Positions 6,844 through 10,811 of a stretch of DNA of 10,811 nucleotides are shown one piece after another; the stretch's first letter is position 1; each line of letters starts with the position of its first letter. Source of the stretch: Pseudomonadota bacterium (GTDB lineage Bacteria > Pseudomonadota > Alphaproteobacteria > UBA2136 > UBA6156). The stretch covers positions 1 through 10,811 of the forward strand of contig RFNJ01000140.1 of NCBI GenBank assembly GCA_009927255.1, given 5' to 3'. Position numbers and translations under genes: made by a program. The notes under the pieces are model-generated. The model was not told the DNA's origin. It was given only the letters and a program-made list of their open reading frames with translations, and searched no databases.

Positions 6844-6865
6844 AAAACGGGGCCCACCCCCCGTT
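6842..6865 (-). terminator. Rho-independent terminator of hpf
   Basis: Read on the minus strand, AACGGGG pairs with CCCCGTT across a 6-nt loop and is followed by a T-rich run (TTTTTTA). The T-run overlaps the tyrS stop codon on the opposite strand. On the + strand the hairpin is preceded by As but not followed by a T-tract, so it serves hpf better than tyrS. Confidence 0.75.
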
Positions 6866-6901
6866 AATCCCTTAACCCGTCATCCCTGCACCCTGAACCC
6901 A

Positions 6902-7501
6902 TCACCCACCTTTAGGCGCCACCCACCGCACCATATTCCCCCCCTCGCGATAAACCATATTCATCGCCCCCGTCTGCGCATTTAAAAACATGAAGGCGGG
7001 CTTGTGCAAAAGGTCCATCTGCATCACCGCCTCATCCACCGTCATCGGCGCCACGCGGGAGACCTCTTTTTTGGCAATCTTCGGCGCAAACTCAGCAAAC
7101 ATATCCGCCGGAACCGCCTCCAAATGCTCCTCCTCAACCTCCGCCTCCAGCATCGCAAGCGGCGGCAAGCTGCGCTCTTTTTCCTTCAGTTTGCGGCGCC
7201 GCTCGCGGTGTTTGCCAAGCCGCCCCTTATACTTCTCAAGCTGGCGCAGCAACTTGCCTTGGGCATCATCAATCGCCGCGTAAAAATCAATGCCCTGCCC
7301 CTCGGCCCGCAACGTCAAACCACTCACATGCACCGTCACTTCCGCACCATGCAGGTGGTGATGATGCACCTCCTTCACAAAAGCCACATGCACATCCATC
7401 ACATGCTCAAAGTAATGCTTCAGTTCCTGCATTTTCGCCTCCGTATGCGCCTTCAGCGCCTCACCGGTGGCCATGTGCACACCTGTCATTGTCACTTGCA
7501 T
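6902..7501 (-). CDS. hpf: Long-form ribosome hibernation promoting factor
   Basis: Long HPF binds the decoding region of the 30S subunit and dimerises ribosomes into inactive 100S particles in stationary phase. The 199-residue protein has the N-terminal RaiA/YfiA fold at 1-95, starting MQVTMTGVHMATGEALKAH and containing the histidine cluster VHHHHLHG (45-52). A charged linker with a basic patch HRERRRKLKEKER (98-110) and an acidic stretch follow, then the C-terminal dimerisation domain at about 138-195 with MTVDEAVMQMDLLHKPAFMFLNAQTG (153-178). The ATG at 7501 has GGGAGG 7 nt upstream. A strong terminator follows the gene. The rpoN and ptsN genes often found beside hpf in proteobacteria are absent. 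A 145-bp palindrome and a candidate promoter lie upstream. Confidence 0.95.
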   Translation of the reverse strand: MQVTMTGVHMATGEALKAHTEAKMQELKHYFEHVMDVHVAFVKEVHHHHLHGAEVTVHVSGLTLRAEGQGIDFYAAIDDAQGKLLRQLEKYKGRLGKHRERRRKLKEKERSLPPLAMLEAEVEEEHLEAVPADMFAEFAPKIAKKEVSRVAPMTVDEAVMQMDLLHKPAFMFLNAQTGAMNMVYREGGNMVRWVAPKGG

Positions 7502-7532
7502 GGGTCATCCTCCCTTTTGTTGAACATCTTAA

Positions 7533-7677
7533 GGCACTGTTTAACAAAGCTAGAATAGCGAGGCGAAAATGTGAGTTTGTGAGAACCGCAGCGCAGTGTA
7601 TAGGTTAATACATGAGCAGCGGAAGCGCAGCAAACACACATTTGCAGCCCGCTAGGCGACGCTTTGGTAACAGTGCC
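7533..7677. repeat. 145-bp imperfect palindromic element (MITE-like)
   Basis: The element begins GGCACTGTTTAACAAAGC and ends GCTTTGGTAACAGTGCC, which are near-perfect inverted repeats. The pairing goes on inward: AAATGTGAGTTTG on the left faces CAAACACACATTT on the right. CCGCAGCGCAGTGTAT then faces ATACATGAGCAGCGG around a short AT-rich apex (about 7602-7607). As a whole it can fold into one long hairpin on either strand. It has no convincing coding content; a frame of about 86 codons crosses it but has no family features. No target-site duplication is obvious. It most resembles a non-autonomous transposable or mobile palindromic repeat lying in the hpf leader. Confidence 0.75.
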
Positions 7678-7720
7678 GTTTCCCGCATCCGCCAAAATCC
7701 AAATCATCATCACATCTCTT

Positions 7721-7749
7721 ATGCTACGCCGCACAACCGCCCCTATCAA
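7721..7749 (-). promoter_or_regulatory. Candidate promoter for hpf
   Basis: On the minus strand TTGATA (7749-7744, five of six matches) is 17 bp from TAGCAT (7726-7721, four of six). It lies just past the terminator of the upstream gene and points at hpf. If used, it would give a leader of about 210 nt that contains the whole 145-nt hairpin. The 7678-7720 stretch between the two holds nothing else I can identify. Confidence 0.4.
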
Positions 7750-7767
7750 CACCTATAACTCACTGAT

Positions 7768-7806
7768 AAAAAAGCCAACGGCCCCTTGCACCAGGCAAAG
7801 GGCCGT
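7768..7806 (-). terminator. Rho-independent terminator of the 144-codon gene
   Basis: On the minus strand ACGGCCCTTTGC pairs with GCAAGGGGCCGT (12-bp stem, one G-T type mismatch, 5-nt loop at 7790-7794). TTGGC and then six Ts follow. It begins 12 bp after the stop of the minus-strand gene at 7819. Confidence 0.85.
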
Positions 7807-7818
7807 CAACTTCAAGGC

Positions 7819-8253
7819 TTACTGAACAGAATAGCTCGGAATCTGTTCCAAAGCCTCCTGCAAGCTGTTCGCCTCGAACATCTGCTTCAGCCGCAGCGGA
7901 TGTTGCTCCCGCAGCAGCTGGTCAACCCGAGCCAGCAAAGCCTGATCAGCCGGCCGCCCCATGTTCACAAACGTGCGCAGTTCGGTGCCGGTAATAAACC
8001 GCTGGCCCCGGCCCTCACCAATCGCCACCTCAGCTTCAGCTTGGCAAGCCAAAGCCATAGCAGCACGTTCGTCACCACAAACCCGCTCCACCACCTCAAA
8101 CCATCGTGAGTTTGGGTGAACAGGCAAAACATCCCGCCTCGCAGCAGGCATTCTGTCGGGAACGAACATCATAAAACCTCCTCGCGCTTTGGCAATCGCC
8201 GCTTGTCGCTCCAGTTCTGCAAGCTCAGCGGCATCGTCAATCATCCGGCTCAT
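7819..8253 (-). CDS. Hypothetical protein, 144 residues
   Basis: I do not recognise this protein. It appears soluble, with no signal peptide or membrane segment. Residues 1-25 are Ala- and acidic-rich and probably helical. A short FMMFVPD segment (27-33) follows, then a mixed region with RWFEVVERVCGDERAAMALACQAEAEV (50-76), FITGTELRTFVNMG (86-99) and a C-terminal helix-rich part with LREQHPLRLKQMFEANSLQEALEQI (114-138). The gene is well supported: the ATG at 8253 follows GGGGG by about 5 nt, a promoter-like pair lies upstream, and a strong terminator follows. It is a single-gene unit between hpf and queA. Coding-strand base use is like its minus-strand neighbours. Confidence 0.8.
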   Translation of the reverse strand: MSRMIDDAAELAELERQAAIAKARGGFMMFVPDRMPAARRDVLPVHPNSRWFEVVERVCGDERAAMALACQAEAEVAIGEGRGQRFITGTELRTFVNMGRPADQALLARVDQLLREQHPLRLKQMFEANSLQEALEQIPSYSVQ

Positions 8254-8308
8254 CTTATCCCCCTTTCAAGGGCTTGAACGGTTAAGTTTCTCGGGTTTCC
8301 CCATCCTA

Positions 8309-8337
8309 CCCATACCCCACGCCCCGCCAACAGTCAA
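8309..8337 (-). promoter_or_regulatory. Candidate promoter of the 144-codon gene
   Basis: On the minus strand TTGACT (8337-8332, five of six) is 17 bp from TATGGG (8314-8309, three of six). The expected transcript start is about 50 nt before the ATG at 8253. The -10 box is weak. Confidence 0.3.
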
Positions 8338-8390
8338 CAATGCATACATTCCCCCTTCCCACCACCCCCAAAACCCCATTATACCTCGGT

Positions 8391-8466
8391 GTCACCCCGG
8401 GGCATGGCTGGGCCGCCCCGGCGAAGGCCGGGGTCAGGCGCCCAGCCTGAGCCCGGGGTTACAAAA
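8391..8466. repeat. REP-like nested palindromic element, full copy
   Basis: Three nested inverted repeats form a cruciform-like structure: ACCCCGGG/CCCGGGGT (8394-8401 with 8452-8459), GGCTGGGC/GCCCAGCC (8406-8413 with 8440-8447) and CCCCGGC/GCCGGGG (8416-8422 with 8427-8433) around a GAAG loop. The 3' edge GGGGTTACAAAAA is shared with the element at 20-52, and the inner hairpin with 10782-10802. The element lies between the divergent 144-codon gene and queA. Its function in the genome is unknown. Confidence 0.75.
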
Positions 8467-8508
8467 ATCTCTTTAAAAACCAGCAAATAAGCAGTATGAA
8501 GAGCCAGC

Positions 8509-9642
8509 ATGTTCACCTACACCCTCCCCCCACATTTAATCGCCCACACCGCCGCCGAACCCCGCGACAGCGCCCGCCTGCTCCAATGGCCAGAGGCAAC
8601 CGAAACCCCCTTCGCCCACCTCCCCACGCTCCTTAATAAGGGCGATTTGCTGGTCCTCAACAACAGCCACGTCATCCCCGCCCGCCTGTTCGCCACCCGC
8701 CCCGCCCGCGCCAGCGGCCAGCCCCCCGTCAAAATCGAACTCCTGCTCCACCGCGCCACCACCCCCACCCTCACCCAGTGGCAAGCCTTCGCCAAACCCG
8801 CCCGCAAGCTCCGCGTCGGCGATACCCTCACCTTCCCTGCCGGAGTAACAGCCTGCGTAGCACCCTGCGAAGCTCCCGGCGCGCCTTCTTCGGCGCGACC
8901 GCTGGAGCGTAGCAGGGAAGCTCCCAACACACCTTCTGCGCGACCGCTGGAGCGTAGCAGGGTCATTCACCTCACCTTCAACCTCCCCCCCGAAAGTATC
9001 CCCCCCTTCCTCCAAGCCCACGGCCACACGCCACTCCCGCCCTATATCAAGGCGGCAGACTCCCCCGCCGTCCGCGCCCGCTACCAAAATGTTTACAGCA
9101 ACCCCGCCGCCGCCGGCAGCGTCGCCGCCCCAACCGCGGGCCTGCACTTCACCCCCCAAGTGCTGCAAAATCTCACCCAAAAAGGTATCAACATCGCCCA
9201 CGTCACCCTCCACGTCGGCGCCGGCACCTTCCTCAACCCCACGCCGGAGCAAATCGCCAGCGGCCAGCTCCACGCCGAATACGCCGAACTCCCGCCCCAA
9301 ACCGCCCAACGCATCCAGCAAACCCAAGCGAATGGCGGCAACATCGTGGCGGTGGGCACCACCGCCCTGCGCACGCTGGAAACCTGGGGGAAACTCGGCT
9401 GCCCCCCAGCAGGCTTCCAAGGCGATACAACCCTCTTCATCCAACCCGGCTTTAAGTTCCAAGTGGTCAACCAACTCATCACCAACTTCCACCTCCCCGG
9501 CAGCAGCCTGCTCATGCTGGTCAGCGCCTTCCTCGGTGGCGATGCCCAAATCGAAAAACTCTACACCCACGCCATCCAAAAAAACTTCCGCTTCTATTCA
9601 TTTGGCGATAGCTCCCTCCTCACCCGCCATGATAAGGCATAG
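8509..9642 (+). CDS. queA: tRNA ribosyltransferase-isomerase QueA
   Basis: QueA transfers and isomerises the ribosyl part of S-adenosylmethionine onto preQ1 at tRNA position 34, giving epoxyqueuosine. The 377-residue protein has the family motifs GDLLVLNNSHVIPARLF (45-61), TPLPPYI (174-180), RYQNVYS (191-197), GSVAAPTAGLHF (203-214), VTLHVGAGTF (232-241), HAEYAELP (255-262), AVGTTALRTLE (281-291) and TNFHLPGSSLLMLVSAFLGG (325-344). Residues 121-151 are foreign to the family: a tandem repeat EAPGAPSSARPLERSR / EAPNTPSARPLERSR inside the small beta-barrel domain, where other QueA proteins have a short loop. The ATG at 8509 has a weak GAAGAG upstream. No clear promoter is seen in the short stretch after the palindrome. 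tgt follows after 3 bp. Confidence 0.97.
   Translation: MFTYTLPPHLIAHTAAEPRDSARLLQWPEATETPFAHLPTLLNKGDLLVLNNSHVIPARLFATRPARASGQPPVKIELLLHRATTPTLTQWQAFAKPARKLRVGDTLTFPAGVTACVAPCEAPGAPSSARPLERSREAPNTPSARPLERSRVIHLTFNLPPESIPPFLQAHGHTPLPPYIKAADSPAVRARYQNVYSNPAAAGSVAAPTAGLHFTPQVLQNLTQKGINIAHVTLHVGAGTFLNPTPEQIASGQLHAEYAELPPQTAQRIQQTQANGGNIVAVGTTALRTLETWGKLGCPPAGFQGDTTLFIQPGFKFQVVNQLITNFHLPGSSLLMLVSAFLGGDAQIEKLYTHAIQKNFRFYSFGDSSLLTRHDKA
8869..8961 (+). repeat. In-frame tandem repeat within queA
   Basis: Two direct units lie head to tail: 48 bp (8869-8916) and 45 bp (8917-8961). Both start GAAGCTCCC and end CGACCGCTGGAGCGTAGCAGG. Both lengths are multiples of three, so the frame is kept. A degenerate partial unit precedes them: GCGTAGCA at 8855-8862 joined to CCCTGC. 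CCCTGC (8863-8868) is the inverted partner of GCAGGG at 8912-8917 and 8957-8962. Unit 1 also holds the hairpin CGCGCC/GGCGCG. Confidence 0.9.
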
Positions 9643-9645
9643 CCC

Positions 9646-10758
9646 ATGAACGCCCCCTTCTCCTTCACCCTCCTCTCCCAAAGCGGCCAAGCCCGCCGCG
9701 GCCGCATCACCACCGCCCACGGCACCATCGAAACCCCCATTTTCATGCCGGTGGGCACCGTCGGCAGCGTCAAAGCCATCCGCCCCGATCTCCTCAAAAC
9801 CGAACTCCAAGCCCAAATTATCTTGGGCAACACCTTCCACCTCTACCTCCGCCCCGGCCACCAAACCGTGCAAAAGCTCGGCGGCCTGCAAAAATTCATG
9901 AATTGGCCCGGCCCGATCCTCACCGACAGCGGCGGCTTCCAAGTCTTCAGCCTCGCCAAACTGCGCAAAATGTCCGAAGACGGCGTCACTTTCCAGTCCC
10001 CCATCGACGGCTCCACCCACCACCTCACGCCCGAATTCTCCACCCAAATCCAGCACGCGCTCAACGCCACCATCACCATGGCGTTTGATGAATGCACCCC
10101 CTACCCCTGCACCGAAGCCCAAGCAGCCGAAAGCATGCGCCTCTCCATGCGCTGGGCACAGCGCAGCCGCAGCGCTTTCATCCAACGCGCAGGCTACGCC
10201 CAATTCGGCATCCAGCAAGGCAGCCTGTTCCCAAGCCTACGCAAAGAAAGCACCGAAAAACTCCTCGACCTTGATTTCGAAGGCTACGCCATCGGCGGAT
10301 TGGCCGTCGGCGAACCAAGCGAACAACTCCACGAAGCCATCCCGATGGCCGCTAACCTGCTGCCCCAAAACAAACCCCGCTACCTGATGGGCGTCGGCTA
10401 CCCGTCCGACCTCATCAAAGCCGTGCTGGCCGGCGTCGATATGTTCGACTGCGTCCTCCCCACCCGCAACGCCCGCAACGGCACCATCTTCACCTGCGAA
10501 GGCGTCATCAAAATCAAAAACGCCGAACACAAAGAAGCCGATGTAAAACTCGACCCCCAATGCACCTGCCACACCTGCCAAAACTACAGCCGCGCCTACC
10601 TCCACCACCTCCACAAAGAAGACGAGATTTTAGCCCACATCCTCCTTACCCACCACAACCTGCACTTCTACCTCACCCTGATGCAAACCCTCCGCAACGC
10701 CATCGAAAACCAAACCATCCAAACCGTCGCCCACCAACTCCTCCAAACCTACCGCTAA
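9646..10758 (+). CDS. tgt: tRNA-guanine transglycosylase Tgt
   Basis: Tgt exchanges guanine-34 in GUN anticodons of tRNA-Asp, -Asn, -His and -Tyr for preQ1, the step before QueA. The 370-residue length is normal for the bacterial enzyme. The active-site aspartates are visible in DSGGFQVFSL (D94) and FDCVLPTRNARNG (nucleophile D268), and the base-recognition region in FDECTPYP (147-154). GGLAVGE (217-223) is present. The zinc site is intact: C306, C308 and C311 in CTCHTC, with H337 in the HNL motif. The start at 9646 is 3 bp after queA, with AAGG inside the queA end as ribosome-binding site. No T-tract terminator follows; two palindromes do. Confidence 0.98.
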   Translation: MNAPFSFTLLSQSGQARRGRITTAHGTIETPIFMPVGTVGSVKAIRPDLLKTELQAQIILGNTFHLYLRPGHQTVQKLGGLQKFMNWPGPILTDSGGFQVFSLAKLRKMSEDGVTFQSPIDGSTHHLTPEFSTQIQHALNATITMAFDECTPYPCTEAQAAESMRLSMRWAQRSRSAFIQRAGYAQFGIQQGSLFPSLRKESTEKLLDLDFEGYAIGGLAVGEPSEQLHEAIPMAANLLPQNKPRYLMGVGYPSDLIKAVLAGVDMFDCVLPTRNARNGTIFTCEGVIKIKNAEHKEADVKLDPQCTCHTCQNYSRAYLHHLHKEDEILAHILLTHHNLHFYLTLMQTLRNAIENQTIQTVAHQLLQTYR

Positions 10759-10762
10759 AGCT

Positions 10763-10802
10763 GACCGGACGCAGTCCGGTCACCCCAGCGAAGGCTGGGG
10801 TC
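10763..10802. repeat. Two adjacent palindromes after tgt, REP-like
   Basis: GACCGGAC/GTCCGGTC (10763-10781, 3-nt loop) is followed directly by ACCCCAGC/GCTGGGGT (10782-10801, GAAG loop), both perfect. The second matches the inner hairpin at 8416-8433 apart from one base pair changed on both arms (G-C in one copy, A-T in the other). It marks the same repeat family. The first hairpin could help end tgt transcription, but there is no T-run. Confidence 0.7.
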
Positions 10803-10811
10803 CATATAAGC

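Noticed and set aside
7492..7752. 86-codon minus-strand open frame across the palindrome
   Set aside because: It runs through the inverted repeat, overlaps the hpf start, and its residues simply translate the repeat.
7819..8253. Possible toxin-antitoxin or phage gene
   Set aside because: There is a single gene with its own terminator, no partner gene and no recognisable toxin, antitoxin or phage motif.
8536..9579. 347-codon minus-strand open frame
   Set aside because: It is a Gly/Ala/Glu-rich shadow of queA with no family features.
9598..10218. 206-codon minus-strand open frame
   Set aside because: It is antisense to tgt and has a Gly/Ala-rich composition typical of shadow frames.
1..10811. 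tRNA, rRNA, CRISPR array, integrase or transposase genes
   Set aside because: None was seen on either strand. The repeats present are palindromes or short tandem units, not spaced direct repeats.

Overview
This window is chromosomal housekeeping DNA, most likely from an alphaproteobacterium. The evidence is a CsaA-like gene next to tsf, a protein resembling the mainly alphaproteobacterial DUF6314 family, a long-form HPF, a divergent anmK/tyrS pair, and GC-rich intergenic palindromes of the 'ACCCCxGCGAAGGCxGGGGT' type. The assignment rests on gene content only. The + strand is strikingly C-rich and G-poor whichever strand is coding, so the minus strand is probably the leading strand.

Layout. 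From 112 to 5583 eight genes run on the minus strand. In transcription order they are anmK (anhydro-MurNAc kinase), a small two-helix membrane protein, and a divergent ribose-phosphate pyrophosphokinase. A 76-bp gap with a candidate promoter follows, then tsf (EF-Ts), csaA-like, a DUF6314-like protein, a VUT/YhhQ-type queuosine-precursor transporter and pyrH (UMP kinase). Most junctions overlap or nearly touch, which suggests two translationally coupled operons. tyrS starts 24 bp from anmK on the + strand and converges on hpf. Upstream of hpf is a 317-bp gap holding a 145-bp imperfect palindrome and a terminator, followed by an unidentified 144-codon minus-strand gene. The window ends with queA and tgt on the + strand, 3 bp apart, which carry out two steps of queuosine-tRNA synthesis.

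How the genes relate. Most of the window serves translation: EF-Ts, TyrRS, HPF, a tRNA-binding-domain protein and queuosine modification. Nucleotide supply (PyrH, a PRPP synthetase) and cell-wall recycling (AnmK) are also present. The transporter in the tsf-pyrH operon could provide salvaged precursor for the Q pathway that uses Tgt and QueA.

Most unusual features. queA carries an in-frame tandem 48/45-bp repeat that adds about 31 residues, resembling palindromic elements that insert into coding sequences. A 145-bp hairpin element lies between a candidate promoter and hpf. At least three REP-like palindromes are present, two of them with a compensatory base-pair change. The tsf-pyrH pair is split by three genes. 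No clearly new defence or mobile system is visible.
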